Positions 26,851 to 37,702 are shown, counted from the first letter of the stretch. The stretch is 64,000 nt of DNA from 67-14 sp020438345 (GCA_937872475.1 CALMSY010000018.1:71308-135307); one strand, 5' to 3'. The notes: a model not told the origin generated them from the letters alone. Translations and numbers: made by a program.

Positions 26851-27065
26851 CTCCAGCCCCGAAATCGGCCTGCAGGAAAACGAGGCCCCAACCTGCCGTC
26901 TCCGCCTCCGACATTGATCCCTAAATAAATAGGTGGGTGCCTATCTTCATCCCGCGGGGGACACAAGAAATCGGCTCCCGTGCCGTTGATGTTGGGTCAA
27001 ATTATGAGACGGCTAACGAACAGGTTCGAGCCTCAACATCAACCTACCACTCCAGAGCCTCAAAA

Positions 27066-27115
27066 TCCGGTGGGTCGGATTTCCATCACATGCGCCGGAA
27101 ATCCGACCCACTGGA
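27066..27115. repeat. single hairpin repeat unit (locus 5)
   Basis: A 50-bp element with 19-bp arms (one mismatch) and a 12-nt loop (ATCACATGCGCC), between the convergent SDR gene and the small gene at 27126. Confidence 0.9.
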
Positions 27116-27125
27116 AAATCGATGC

Positions 27126-27413
27126 TCAATCCAGGTCGAGACCCGAAAGTAGCTCTTCTGCTTCGGACCAGTTCCCTGGCGGAACCTGGAGGTTGATGTC
27201 GCCCCGCCCCCAACGATCCAGCTCCCAGTCAGAAGTCAACTCGGCCTCATGGCCGTGTTCGCGCAGCACATCCCGCCAGGCCAATGCGGTCTGAAGGTCG
27301 CCGAACTCGTGGACGACTTCCCAGTCGTCGAACCGGGGATCACCGATGTGGATTCGCCCGGAACCATCCCCGATCGACTTCACCTTCTCCTTGAAGCGGT
27401 CGAAGAAACTCAC
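27126..27413 (-). CDS. small acidic protein, DUF2007-like, of unknown function
   Basis: 95 residues from GTG 27413, chosen because it starts 7 bp after the aspS stop and gives MSFFDRFKEKVKS. The sequence WEVVHEFGDLQTALAWRDVLREHG followed by AELTSDWELDRWGRGDINLQV has the beta-alpha-beta pattern of small DUF2007/putative signal-transducing proteins, where a region is compared over successive residues. No enzyme motif. It is probably cotranscribed with aspS as the last gene. Confidence 0.6.
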   Translation of the reverse strand: MSFFDRFKEKVKSIGDGSGRIHIGDPRFDDWEVVHEFGDLQTALAWRDVLREHGHEAELTSDWELDRWGRGDINLQVPPGNWSEAEELLSGLDLD

Positions 27414-27420
27414 TTCTGTG

Positions 27421-29220
<1,800 letters not shown>

Positions 29221-29294
29221 CGAGGCGCCAGTCTTTCATTTATCGAGGGCCGGGCCCGGTCAGGACCCGGCCCGGTCCTTTGGCGAAACCGGTC

Positions 29295-30767
29295 TCAACC
29301 CGCGATTCGGACCTTCAGCGACAGTTTCAGCTTGGTCGGCTTCCTGGTCTTCCGCTTGCCGACTTTCTTTGAACTGATCTGGTGGCTGACCGCAAGGCTC
29401 CGCTTGTCGACGTATGTCATCCCGTCTACCAGACTCCGGAACTGAGACTTGACCGTAACCTTCACGACCCTGGTCTTGCCGGGCTTTATCTTCACCTCGG
29501 CGGCGGTGCTGATTGCCTTCCCCTGTTTCGATTTCAGAACCTGCAGCTTCGATGAGCATTGCGGCTTGAACCTGGCCGGGCACTTCACGAGCATGCTCAC
29601 CCTGGTGCCGTCGAATACGGCGGTCGAAAGCGACGGAGCCCTCAAACCGGGCAAAGGCACCGGCGGAACACCTTCCGGGTCGAACTCGAATGCCCCGAGG
29701 TCACATTTCCCTGCGGGCCTGGGCACTCCCCGCTGGTCCTTTTCCGGACACTTGTCGGGGTCCGAAGAGCCCGCCGTGTCGACCGCCGGGCTACCGGGCT
29801 GAATCTCAACCGTTCGGGTCGGGCCCCCGTTGTCAGCCAGGACCGTCGGCCCGAGGGCCACCGGGTCCATGTTCGACCCGGGGTCTGGTCCGGTCAGGCA
29901 GCTTCCCGCTGAAAGGTCCTGGGAACTCAGCACAAACCGCGGGAGGAACTGGGCGCCCGAGGCACAGTCATTTTGCCGCTCTCCCGGGTTCGGGGATGAA
30001 TCAGTATTGTTGGCAAGTATCGAATTGGTCATGGCGGCGTTGCCCTTGAACATGACTCCGCCGCCGTCGCCGGTTCCGTTGCCGTCAACATCGGCTTCAT
30101 TGCCAGCGATAGTCACGCTACGCAGGTCAACTGTCGTCCCGGAATCGTTGGCGATGGCACCGCCGTTTCCTTGTGTCCGGTTGCCGAAGAATGTCGAGTT
30201 GACAGCTTCCAGCCGGCCGCTCCCAAGAACCTGCACCGCTCCGCCGTTGCCGCTGACCCCTCCGCTCAGGGTGACGCCCTCCAGCCGCACGACCCCATTC
30301 CCGTTCCGGATCAGTCCGCCGTCAGCGGCGGCTCCCGGGTTGCCGTTGGTCAACTCGATATTCCTGAGTATCAGTGCGCCAAGGTCGGAGGCTGCGTGGT
30401 CGAAGATTCGGTCCGCCCCGTTCCCGTCGATTACGACCTTTGCGGATGCCGACGCAGGTTCGATCGTGATCGAAGCCTCATCGAGCATGTCCAGGTCGCC
30501 GATAAAGCCTTGAGATTCCCCTGCCCCTAGACGGTCGAGCCTGTAAGTGCCGGCTGCCATCCTGATCACATCGTCACCGATGCCGATTTCGCATTCTGCC
30601 TGCTGCATGTCGGTGTCAGCGGAAATGAACGCGTTTCGAAGCGAACAGCCTGAATCTCCCAGCTCCAGTGTGTCGTCTGTCTTGTCTACGTTGATGATGG
30701 CCGCATGGGCGGCCGCCGGCATTGCCAACAACGCAACCGACGCCAGCAAAATGACGATCCTCTTCAC
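29295..30767 (-). CDS. secreted CSLREA-type beta-helix protein (paralogue 1)
   Basis: A 490-residue secreted protein. It has a signal peptide (IVILLASVALLAMPAAAHA), an N-terminal CSLREA-like domain (GDSGCSLRNAFISADTD) and a parallel beta-helix region with repeated G-N-G-G-A turns (GGAVQVLGSGRLEAVNSTFFGN, GGAIANDSG). The segment DNGGPTRTVEIQPGSPAVDTAG with CDLGAFEF is the usual end of such helices. The last ~110 residues are a Lys-rich beta-sandwich-like domain (KVKIPGKTRV style) that may bind the wall or another surface. It has the same length and architecture as the neighbour upstream, so it is a tandem duplicate. Ligand unknown. Confidence 0.78.
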   Translation of the reverse strand: MKRIVILLASVALLAMPAAAHAAIINVDKTDDTLELGDSGCSLRNAFISADTDMQQAECEIGIGDDVIRMAAGTYRLDRLGAGESQGFIGDLDMLDEASITIEPASASAKVVIDGNGADRIFDHAASDLGALILRNIELTNGNPGAAADGGLIRNGNGVVRLEGVTLSGGVSGNGGAVQVLGSGRLEAVNSTFFGNRTQGNGGAIANDSGTTVDLRSVTIAGNEADVDGNGTGDGGGVMFKGNAAMTNSILANNTDSSPNPGERQNDCASGAQFLPRFVLSSQDLSAGSCLTGPDPGSNMDPVALGPTVLADNGGPTRTVEIQPGSPAVDTAGSSDPDKCPEKDQRGVPRPAGKCDLGAFEFDPEGVPPVPLPGLRAPSLSTAVFDGTRVSMLVKCPARFKPQCSSKLQVLKSKQGKAISTAAEVKIKPGKTRVVKVTVKSQFRSLVDGMTYVDKRSLAVSHQISSKKVGKRKTRKPTKLKLSLKVRIAG

Positions 30768-30791
30768 TTCACTCCCCCTTGGTCTTGTTGA

Positions 30792-32264
30792 CTACTTGAC
30801 CTTCAACTTGAATTTCCGGTTGACCGTCGTGACGTCGGTCGCGCTCACGGTCGCTTTCACGGTGTAAGCCCTCTTTTTCGCCTTCGGCTTTGCCTTCAGC
30901 TTGATCTTCGCCTTGACCGTGGCTCCGGCGGCGATATCGCCGACGTTACGGCACAGTTTGCCCTTCGCCTTCAGCCCTTTCTTTGAGGCCTTCGGCAGCA
31001 CCAGGCAAATCCGTCCGGCCGTCGCAGTGCCCTCACCGGAGTTGGTCACGACGACCGTCACCGTCTTCACCTTCTTCCGCTTTACGACCTTCTTCTTGGG
31101 TTGAACTTTGGTGATGCCGAGCTTCGGCACCTTGGCCGGGTCCGGAACATCAGGGTCAACGACAGGAGGTGTCGGTTCAACATATGTGGTGGAACCGATG
31201 TCGCAGCTGCCGGCCGCCCTCGCAACTCCGTTCTGGTCGATTGCGGGGCATTGATCGGGCGCGTTCAGGCCACCCTTGCCGATCGCCGGTGATCCGGCGA
31301 GCAGATTGTGGGTGGGGGTCTGGCCGCCGTTGAATTGGAGCGGCCCGAACATGGCATCTGCCACCACAACGTTCGAAACCCCGAAACCGGCCAGGCATTC
31401 GGAAGGACCGATCGGCTGGGTCTGGAGGACGAAGCGCGGAAAGAAAAACGGTCCGCTGAAACAGTCCGAGGCCTGGTTGGCCGGCACCGCCGGCTTGCCG
31501 GAATTCCCGGCATTCAGGACGTTCGTAAAGTTGACGCTGGTCGCGCCTGTATCGGCGAAGCCGCCGCCATATCCGGCACCGCTGTTGTCGGCATCCGCCT
31601 GGTTGCTGACAATCGTGGAACTGCGAATCGTTGCGGTGCCGCCGCCTGGGATGTAGATGCCACCGCCGTTACCGTTCGCCTTGTTGCCGGAAACCGTGCT
31701 GTTGATCATCTGCAGCGCCGAATAGACCGCGATGCCGCCACCCTGCTGGACAACCGTGTTGCTGTCTATCGTGACCGACTCCATGGTCGTGGTGCCAACC
31801 CCGGCCCGGACACCGCCTCCATCCTCGATCAAGGTCAGTTTGCCGCCGGTGATCCTGATCGATTTGAGGCCCAGGTCACCAACCGAAGTCTTGTCGAAAA
31901 TCCGGTCGATGTCGTTGCCGTCAATGCTGACTTTGGCTTCCGGACTGTTCGGTTCGATGTTGAGGGCGTTGGCGCCGGTGATGTCGAAATCTCCGGTCAG
32001 ATTCGCATCCTCATCCGCGCCTGCCCTGGTGATCGCATAGTCACCGGCGGGTAGCTGGATCGTGTCTTCCGCAAAGCCCGCGGCGCAGCCATCGAAAGCT
32101 GCGTTGGTCTGGGCGGACGTGATTGCTTCCCGAAGCGAACAGGTCGAGGCTCCATCCCCGTAAACGTCACTTGTCGTGTTCACGGTGATCGTCACCGCGT
32201 TGGCAGCCGCCGGCAAGACGAGCATCGCAGCCGCCAGACACAACCCTGCAAAGAAACTCTTCAT
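30792..32264 (-). CDS. secreted CSLREA-type beta-helix protein (paralogue 2)
   Basis: 490 residues with a signal peptide (LCLAAAMLVLPAAANA), the CSLREA motif intact (STCSLREAITSAQTN), a beta-helix (GGGVRAGVGTTTMESVTIDSNT, GGGIYIPGGGTATIRSST) and the closing GGQTPTHNLLAGSPAIGKGG with CDIGSTTY. The C-terminal ~130 residues are a CARDB-like beta-sandwich followed by an extreme Lys/Ala/Val-rich tail (KAKIKLKAKPKAKKR). It ends 24 bp before paralogue 1 starts, so the pair is probably cotranscribed. The tail differs between the two copies while the helix is shared. Confidence 0.78.
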   Translation of the reverse strand: MKSFFAGLCLAAAMLVLPAAANAVTITVNTTSDVYGDGASTCSLREAITSAQTNAAFDGCAAGFAEDTIQLPAGDYAITRAGADEDANLTGDFDITGANALNIEPNSPEAKVSIDGNDIDRIFDKTSVGDLGLKSIRITGGKLTLIEDGGGVRAGVGTTTMESVTIDSNTVVQQGGGIAVYSALQMINSTVSGNKANGNGGGIYIPGGGTATIRSSTIVSNQADADNSGAGYGGGFADTGATSVNFTNVLNAGNSGKPAVPANQASDCFSGPFFFPRFVLQTQPIGPSECLAGFGVSNVVVADAMFGPLQFNGGQTPTHNLLAGSPAIGKGGLNAPDQCPAIDQNGVARAAGSCDIGSTTYVEPTPPVVDPDVPDPAKVPKLGITKVQPKKKVVKRKKVKTVTVVVTNSGEGTATAGRICLVLPKASKKGLKAKGKLCRNVGDIAAGATVKAKIKLKAKPKAKKRAYTVKATVSATDVTTVNRKFKLKVK

Positions 32265-32281
32265 CGATTGACCCTCCGGTT

Positions 32282-32311
32282 GAATCGGGCCTCCCCAGTC
32301 AGGCCCGGTTC
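32282..32311 (-). terminator. hairpin between hisS and the CSLREA pair
   Basis: An 11-bp stem with one mismatch (GAATCGGGCCT with AGGCCCGGTTC) and an 8-nt loop, 66 bp downstream of the hisS stop on the minus strand. It has no clear T-run, so it could be a weak terminator or a leader structure of the CSLREA transcript. Confidence 0.5.
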
Positions 32312-32376
32312 ACCAGATCGTAGTCGCGTCGGTGGATCCGGTCAAGGCGAGGGGAGCCGGCCCGGCCGTCAACGGT

Positions 32377-33612
32377 TCAGGGACGAATCAGATTGGCAAC
32401 ATGCTTCGGGTCAACCGACTCCTGGTCCCCGGTGTCCATGTTTTTCAGTGAAGCTGAACCGCCCGCTTCGAGGATCAGCGTATGGGCGGCCCCGACCCGG
32501 TCGGCCTGTTTGAACTGGCCTTTCATGCTGCGACCCGCCAGGTCGATCTCCACGGCAAGCCCCTGATGCCGGAGCTCGGAGGCCAGCGCCACCGCCTTGG
32601 TGGTCAGTCCCGGATCGGCGATAGCGATGAACAGGTCCATTCCGGCCGATGTCACGTCTTCATCAAGAGCGAGCAGAATCCGTTCGATCCCGGCCGCCCA
32701 GCCAACCGCCGGCGTGGCCGGGCCGCCGAGCTGTTCGATCAGTCCGTCATATCGTCCACCGCCACCGATTTCGGATTGTGCTCCCAGCCGGTCGCAGACG
32801 AACGAGAAGATGGTCCGCGTGTAGTAGTCGAGCCCGCGAACCAGGGTCGGATCGATCGTGTACTCGACCGAGGCCGCTCCGAGGAGTCCTTTTACCTGTT
32901 CAAAATGCGCGGCATCCTCTTCGTCCAGGTGCTCGAGCAGAGTCGGAGCTTCAGTCATCACCGCCCGGGTTCCTTCATGGTCCGAATCGAAGGCCCTCAG
33001 CGGATTGATCTCGATTCTCTCGCGCACGTCATCCGAGAGTTCGCCGGAACGGGCCCGCAGATGGGATTTGAGCTCTTCGAGGTAGCCGGCCCTCGCTTCG
33101 TGTGAACCGAGGCTGCCGATCCGGAGTTCCACCCCGGGCACACCGAGCTCCTCGAACAGGTCGCTGATCAGGGTGATCACTTCAACGTCAGCGAGCGGCG
33201 AGTCGGTGCCGATCGCTTCCGCCCCGATCTGGTTGAACTGACGGTACCGGCCAGCCTGGGGCCTTTCGTGCCGGAAGAACGGTCCCGCATAGAAGAGCTT
33301 CACCGGCTGTGGCAGACGGCGCATGCCGTGTTCCACGTAGGCACGACAGATTGGCGCGGTGCCTTCCGGGCGGAGAGTAAGGCTCCGGCCGCCTTTGTCC
33401 TCGAAAGTGAACATCTCCTTGCGGACGATGTCGGTGGATTTCCCCACCCCCCGTTCAAACAGTGCGGTTTCCTCGAAGGCAGGGGTCATGATGAACCGGT
33501 AGCCGGCCAGACCGAAGATCTCCCTCGCAGCGAGGTGAATCCTCTCGCGCTGCGCGGACTGTTCCGGCAATACGTCGAAAGTCCCGCGGGGCGCCTTGAA
33601 CTTCCCGGTCAT
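32377..33612 (-). CDS. hisS: histidyl-tRNA synthetase
   Basis: Charges tRNA-His; 411 residues, the compact bacterial size. Class II motifs are seen: GTFDVLPEQSAQRE at the N-terminus, motif 2 FRHERPQAGRYRQFNQIGAEAIG, histidine-A loop LVRGLDYYTRTIFSF, then GGGGRYDGLIEQLGG, and motif 3 VGWAAGIERILLAL. The C-terminal anticodon-binding domain ends SVDPKHVANLIRP. It starts 7 bp after the MBL-fold gene, a pairing common in Gram-positive genomes, and is cotranscribed with it. Confidence 0.96.
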   Translation of the reverse strand: MTGKFKAPRGTFDVLPEQSAQRERIHLAAREIFGLAGYRFIMTPAFEETALFERGVGKSTDIVRKEMFTFEDKGGRSLTLRPEGTAPICRAYVEHGMRRLPQPVKLFYAGPFFRHERPQAGRYRQFNQIGAEAIGTDSPLADVEVITLISDLFEELGVPGVELRIGSLGSHEARAGYLEELKSHLRARSGELSDDVRERIEINPLRAFDSDHEGTRAVMTEAPTLLEHLDEEDAAHFEQVKGLLGAASVEYTIDPTLVRGLDYYTRTIFSFVCDRLGAQSEIGGGGRYDGLIEQLGGPATPAVGWAAGIERILLALDEDVTSAGMDLFIAIADPGLTTKAVALASELRHQGLAVEIDLAGRSMKGQFKQADRVGAAHTLILEAGGSASLKNMDTGDQESVDPKHVANLIRP

Positions 33613-33619
33613 CGGAAAC

Positions 33620-34267
33620 TCACCTCGGGATCTCGGTCAGGAATGGATTGGTCTTGAGCTCGGCCCCGAGCGTGGTCACGCCCATGTGCCCGGGCAGGAC
33701 CCGGGTTTCTGCGGGCAGAGTGGTGATCAGCATCCGTATCGATTCAAGCAGGGTGTCCCAGTCGCCTCCGGGCAGGTCCACCCTGCCGACCGAACCCTGA
33801 AAGAGCACATCGCCGGAAAGCAGCAGGCCGGCTTCCGGAATCGAGTAGGAGACATGCCCGGGACTGTGGCCCGGCGTGAAATACACATCGATCTCAAAAC
33901 CGGCAAGGGAGAGATGCTCGCCTCCCTTGACCGTGTGATCCGCGTCGTAGCTTTCATACGGTCCGATTTCGGGCCAAGGGATGTAGGCCATGACGTCAGC
34001 GAGAATCGGCACCTCGATCTCCGGGCAGTAGACCGGCGCCCCGGTGGCCTTGGCGACCGGGGCGACCGCACCGATGTGATCGAAGTGGCAGTGGGTCAGC
34101 AGGATCGCTTCAAGTTCGAGTCCGTGCTCCGCCAGCGGTTCCATCAGGCGGTCAGGTTCATCACCCGGGTCCACCAGCAATGCCTTGCCGGTTCCCTCCT
34201 TGTAAAGCAGATACGAATTCTCGGCGACCGGCCCGACCGTAGTTCCGATTACCCCGAGGCCGGTCAT
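33620..34267 (-). CDS. metallo-beta-lactamase-fold hydrolase (glyoxalase II-like)
   Basis: A 215-residue MBL-fold hydrolase. Metal ligands are visible: LTHCHFDHIGAV (HxHxDH-type), TPGHSPGHVSY (His), LSGDVLFQGSVGR (bridging Asp) and VLPGHMG (late His). This is the ligand set of glyoxalase II and related thioesterase-like hydrolases, but the substrate-binding C-terminal domain of true GloB is absent. The adjacency to hisS is conserved widely and unexplained. It starts 2 bp after the small membrane gene's stop. Confidence 0.88.
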   Translation of the reverse strand: MTGLGVIGTTVGPVAENSYLLYKEGTGKALLVDPGDEPDRLMEPLAEHGLELEAILLTHCHFDHIGAVAPVAKATGAPVYCPEIEVPILADVMAYIPWPEIGPYESYDADHTVKGGEHLSLAGFEIDVYFTPGHSPGHVSYSIPEAGLLLSGDVLFQGSVGRVDLPGGDWDTLLESIRMLITTLPAETRVLPGHMGVTTLGAELKTNPFLTEIPR

Positions 34268-34269
34268 GT

Positions 34270-34635
34270 TCAGCCCTTGCTCTTGGCGCGGATCCGTTGC
34301 CGTTCCCGGCGACGCCAGAGGAACAGATCCATGTAATAGCCGGCCGGGATGTAGAAAACGAGCATCAGTAGGCCGATCGCCAGCGAACCGGTGAGGTTGC
34401 GGCCGAAAATCAGGATCAGCAGGACAACGAAAATCAGCGAGGCAACCAGGCCGCGAATCACCGCGCCCTTCCAGGTCGGCGGGTTGTCACCCTTGCTCAG
34501 GGTCCGGCCTCCACCGGACTTTGCCTGATTCCGTGCTTCTGCCCGGGAGCGGGGGCGCGAACGGCGCTTGGTTTCGATGCTTCCGGCCTGTGTGCCACGC
34601 TTCTTTCGCGTGCGTTTCTTCTTGGTCTGAGCCAC
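34270..34635 (-). CDS. small basic two-helix membrane protein
   Basis: 121 residues. The first ~55 are strongly basic and disordered (KKKRTRKKRGTQAGS ... RRSRPRSRAEARNQ). Two membrane helices follow (VIRGLVASLIFVVLLILIFG and SLAIGLLMLVFYIPAGYYMDLFLW), then a basic tail. The layout suggests a cytoplasmic nucleic-acid- or ribosome-binding tail on a membrane hairpin; function unknown. It is packed between the formiminotransferase-like gene and the MBL-fold gene. Confidence 0.6.
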   Translation of the reverse strand: MAQTKKKRTRKKRGTQAGSIETKRRSRPRSRAEARNQAKSGGGRTLSKGDNPPTWKGAVIRGLVASLIFVVLLILIFGRNLTGSLAIGLLMLVFYIPAGYYMDLFLWRRRERQRIRAKSKG

Positions 34636-34685
34636 GCCCGGAATCTATCGGACCAAGGGGGCCGCCGACCCCCCGGAACCGGGGG

Positions 34686-35609
34686 TCAGGTTGGTTCGAT
34701 CCTTCGTTCGATGATGTGAAAGGCAGGGTCGAATTCGCGGATCGGAACATCATCCGGATAGTCCTCAAGCGCCGCCTGGGGGATCAGTCCGATCAGTTCT
34801 GCCTCGACCACATTCGTGCCACGAAGCATCGCGCCTTCCTGAACTGCCTCGACGATCTCCCCGAGCGGTGTCCCGATCGGATCGTGAATATTGGTTGAGA
34901 CCTGGGCCCGGCCGGTGGAGAGTTCGAGTCCGAGCGCCCTTACCCCGGGAATGCCCCCATCCGGCTGTTCGCGGATCTCCCCCGCGATCGCTCTCGCGAT
35001 ACGCACGTCATCGGTCGCCAGTTCGATGTTGAAAGCAGCGAGAGGCGCACGGGCGGTGACCAGGGTCGCACCGGCGGTCGGATGTGGGCGGTCAGGGCCG
35101 AAGTCAGGCCTGAGGTTGCCCGAACCCATTCGTTGCCAGAGGGAATCGAGCCCGCCGGCCCTGAAATAGGCCCGTTCCCGCCGGTCGTTGTCGGATGCCA
35201 CGTCTCCGTAGAGAAAAACCGGCACTCCCATCACGCCGATTGCCTCACCTACCTCCCGGGCGACCTCGGCCGCCTTGCTTTTTCTCTCCTCGCTCAACCA
35301 GACAACCGGGCAGACATCGAGCGCACCTATTGCCGGATGGACTCCCTGCCATTCGGTCATGTCGATTTCAGACACCGAGATGGAAGCGAGGCCGATCAAT
35401 GCAGCGGCGAGATTCCCGGCCGGTCCTGCAACCGTGAAGACCGCCCGGTGATGGTCTATGTCTGTGTGGCGGTCAAGCAGGGTGACCTGCCCGCCCAGGG
35501 ACCGCTCCATCTTCTCAAGCCGTTCGAAATCCCGGCCTTCGGAAACGTTGGGTACGGCAAGCAGGCTCAATTTGGTCGCTGGCCCATCAGACAAGCAGGC
35601 GGCCTTCAA
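34686..35609 (-). CDS. glutamate formimidoyltransferase-like protein
   Basis: A 307-residue protein of the FTCD N-terminal family, which transfers the formimino group of formiminoglutamate to tetrahydrofolate. Recognisable segments are LLAVPNVSEGRDFERLEKM, the HHRAVFTVAG loop (folate-site His), VHPAIGALDVCPVVWL, GVPVFLYGDVA, LRPDFGPDRPHPTAGATLVTARAPLAAFNI and VSTNIHDPIGTPL. There is no cyclodeaminase domain and no histidine-utilisation genes nearby, so its substrate may differ. The ATG overlaps the upstream aminopeptidase-like gene by 23 bp; a later in-frame start just before LSLLAVPN is possible. Confidence 0.82.
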   Translation of the reverse strand: MKAACLSDGPATKLSLLAVPNVSEGRDFERLEKMERSLGGQVTLLDRHTDIDHHRAVFTVAGPAGNLAAALIGLASISVSEIDMTEWQGVHPAIGALDVCPVVWLSEERKSKAAEVAREVGEAIGVMGVPVFLYGDVASDNDRRERAYFRAGGLDSLWQRMGSGNLRPDFGPDRPHPTAGATLVTARAPLAAFNIELATDDVRIARAIAGEIREQPDGGIPGVRALGLELSTGRAQVSTNIHDPIGTPLGEIVEAVQEGAMLRGTNVVEAELIGLIPQAALEDYPDDVPIREFDPAFHIIERRIEPT

Positions 35610-36534
35610 GCACTACCGGCGCGTCGTCGATTGTCACTTCGGGCCTGAGCGACACAACATCGAGGTGAACCGGCACCTGGATGTTGCCCCCGATCGCTGC
35701 GGAGGCACCGAAAGCAACGTGGGCGGTGCCAATGATCTTCTCGTCTTCGAGAATGTTGCCGGTCAGAATTGCTTTCCCGTTGGTACCGATCCCGAGCTCG
35801 GCCACATTGGTGCCATCGGGACCGTGAACGGTGAGCAGTTCCATGAGCTGCTCCCCCTCGATTCCGGTCGCGTCAACCAGATGTCCGTCCTCAATGCTCA
35901 ACCGAACCGGCTCGGTGACCAGCCCGACCCCGGCTATCGATCCGTCCACAACCAGCGTGCCTTCGGCTGTTGCGGGGGCGATGAACCCCTCACCACAGGG
36001 CAGATTGCCAAAGGCCCCCTCATGCTGGAGCTGACCGGCATCGGGAATCGCTTTGCGGCCCTGGAGCCCGAGCCTGAGATCACTGCCGTGGTCGCAGGTG
36101 ATTCGTGCCTCGGTGCCGCGATCGAGCAGTTCGGCCACCTTGCCGCCGCGGCGGATCAGTTCATTGATGTCATCGCTCATTACCCTGGCGAGCATTTCCG
36201 TGGTCGCCCCGGGAAGGGTCGCGGTTCTGGTTCCCGATTCGGTCGCGAGTTTGCGGGAGGCGGTGTGTGAGAGTGACTGGACGGTCGGTGCCAGAAGCAC
36301 GTCGGCGGCAACCATTGCTTCCGCTACCGTGGCGGGCGGTTCACCGGCATGTGAATCCCTTTCCGTCATCACGGCTAGAACTGACTCCGCCCCTGCCGCT
36401 TCGGCTTCACCTCGAAGGGCATCGCCGAGTTCACGGGTTGCCGGGTTACAGACAACCAGCACGTTCTCGTTCGGCTTCACTCCGAGACAGTCGCGGACGA
36501 CAGTTCTGACTGCCTTCTCCAGATCCTCTGACAT
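35587..36534 (-). CDS. aminopeptidase T/NicX-like metalloenzyme
   Basis: A 315-residue protein whose C-terminal half carries the family pattern: LPCGEGFIAPATAEGTLVV, AELGIGTNGKAILTGNILEDEKIIGTAHVAFG and the final HLDVVSLRPEVTIDD (His-Asp). In M29-like aminopeptidases and NicX dioxygenases these Glu, His and Asp residues bind metal. The N-terminal half (NENVLVVCNPATRELGDALRGEAEAAGA) is the usual Rossmann-like part. Homologues are annotated as either peptidase or ring-cleaving dioxygenase; the sequence does not separate these. It is first in the run towards hisS. Confidence 0.75.
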   Translation of the reverse strand: MSEDLEKAVRTVVRDCLGVKPNENVLVVCNPATRELGDALRGEAEAAGAESVLAVMTERDSHAGEPPATVAEAMVAADVLLAPTVQSLSHTASRKLATESGTRTATLPGATTEMLARVMSDDINELIRRGGKVAELLDRGTEARITCDHGSDLRLGLQGRKAIPDAGQLQHEGAFGNLPCGEGFIAPATAEGTLVVDGSIAGVGLVTEPVRLSIEDGHLVDATGIEGEQLMELLTVHGPDGTNVAELGIGTNGKAILTGNILEDEKIIGTAHVAFGASAAIGGNIQVPVHLDVVSLRPEVTIDDAPVVLEGRLLV

Positions 36535-36676
36535 GAACCGGAATCTACCCAGTCAGCAGCGTGGGCTCCGCGGCACCGGCGGTTTCGGGCACCGCTTTCG
36601 TTCTGGTTGGCCGTCATCGGTGCATTCTCCGGTTAGGGTGGATCAACAGGCAGATCACGATTCCGAGGAGGTAGCG

Positions 36677-37060
36677 ATGAGCCTGTCAGCAAGCAAGATC
36701 GCGGCAGTGGCTGCGGTCAACGACATGGTCCGGGCACGGAACTTCTATGAAGAGACGCTCGGACTCGAACCGGCCGAAAGTGGTGCCGACGGAACCGAAG
36801 TCCTTTACGGCTGCGGTGACGGCACGGGGCTGTTGGTCTATCCATCACCAGACCATGCCGGCAAGGGAAGCGCCACGATCGCGGCCTGGGAAGTTGATGA
36901 TTTCGACGCCGAGGTAAGTGCCCTCCGCGGTCGCGGCATCACGTTCGAGGTCTATGAGGGCTTCGGCCAGGATGAAAACGGAGTGATGAAGATGGATCAG
37001 GCAAGAGTCGCCTGGTTCACGGACCCGGACGGCAACACTTTCGCGATCTCCGGGCCCTGA
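36677..37060 (+). CDS. VOC (glyoxalase/dioxygenase-fold) family protein
   Basis: 127 residues from ATG 36677, preceded by a good GAGGAGG ribosome site. It shows one glyoxalase module pair typical of the vicinal-oxygen-chelate superfamily: VNDMVRARNFYEETLGLEPAES at the start and RVAWFTDPDGNTFAISG at the end. Metal-ligand residues are incomplete, as in many single-domain members that bind small molecules or act in resistance. It stands alone after the divergent region and is followed by a stable hairpin. Confidence 0.85.
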   Translation: MSLSASKIAAVAAVNDMVRARNFYEETLGLEPAESGADGTEVLYGCGDGTGLLVYPSPDHAGKGSATIAAWEVDDFDAEVSALRGRGITFEVYEGFGQDENGVMKMDQARVAWFTDPDGNTFAISGP

Positions 37061-37070
37061 TCACCTGGAT

Positions 37071-37105
37071 CCCGTCCGGTTCGTTACGCAACCGGGCCGG
37101 ACGGG
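37071..37105 (+). terminator. hairpin after the VOC gene
   Basis: A 9-bp stem (CCCGTCCGG with CCGGACGGG) around a 17-nt loop, 11 bp after the VOC stop. There is no T-run (GTAAATT follows), so termination is likely but not certain. Confidence 0.5.
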
Positions 37106-37117
37106 TAAATTCAGGAC

Positions 37118-37702
37118 GTGAAGTCTTGGCATCCACCGGTCATTTTGCTGGCTCTGATCGTGCCGGCCGCGGTCGGCTTCGCGATCGGAGGCCCCGGCCT
37201 TGGAATCTCGATCGCAGGTCTCTCGCTCGTCGGCTTCGCAGTGATCGCGGCCCTGGTCATTCCTCGCGATCCGATCGGCAGGAAGCCCCACCCGGAGCTC
37301 GCCCGCCGGCTTCTGGTCGTCACTACTTTCCCGATCGGGGATGCCGCCGCGATTCAGCGGGTTGCCGACGAAGTGCACCTCGGGTTCGATGAAAACGAAG
37401 CCGAGATCCGGCTGGTTACACCCGCCACCAACACTTTCCTCCGTCGCTGGGCGACCGACCTCGAAAAGGCTCGTGACCGGGCCCAGCGTGACCTGGTCGT
37501 TTCGGTCGCTTCACTCAACCTTGCCGGGGTCGATGCGAGCGCCAGGGTCGGGGATGAAGACCTGGTCCAGGCAGTCGAGGATCAATTGGCGACTTTCAAC
37601 GCGACCGAGGTATTTCTCCTGACCAGGAGCGACCCTGATTCACCAACCGCGAGTCAGCTCCGGGAACGGCTGCTGCCCCGTTTTCACCACGTTGACCTGT
37701 AA
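37118..37702 (+). CDS. two-helix membrane protein with a cytoplasmic domain of unknown function
   Basis: A 194-residue protein from GTG 37118. Two N-terminal membrane helices (VILLALIVPAAVGFAIGG and LGISIAGLSLVGFAVIAALVI) are followed by a ~130-residue soluble domain: RRLLVVTTFPIGDAAAIQRVADEV ... EAEIRLVTPATNTFLRRWATDLEKARDRAQRDL ... ATEVFLLTRSDPDSPTASQLRERLLPRFHHVDL. Alternating strands and helices resemble a universal-stress/Rossmann-type fold, but there is no ATP-binding Gly motif. Function unknown. Bases 37703-37813 hold short GGTAGCTTCCCG and TTCCGGTACCCCG repeats upstream of the ABC genes. Confidence 0.55.
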   Translation: MKSWHPPVILLALIVPAAVGFAIGGPGLGISIAGLSLVGFAVIAALVIPRDPIGRKPHPELARRLLVVTTFPIGDAAAIQRVADEVHLGFDENEAEIRLVTPATNTFLRRWATDLEKARDRAQRDLVVSVASLNLAGVDASARVGDEDLVQAVEDQLATFNATEVFLLTRSDPDSPTASQLRERLLPRFHHVDL

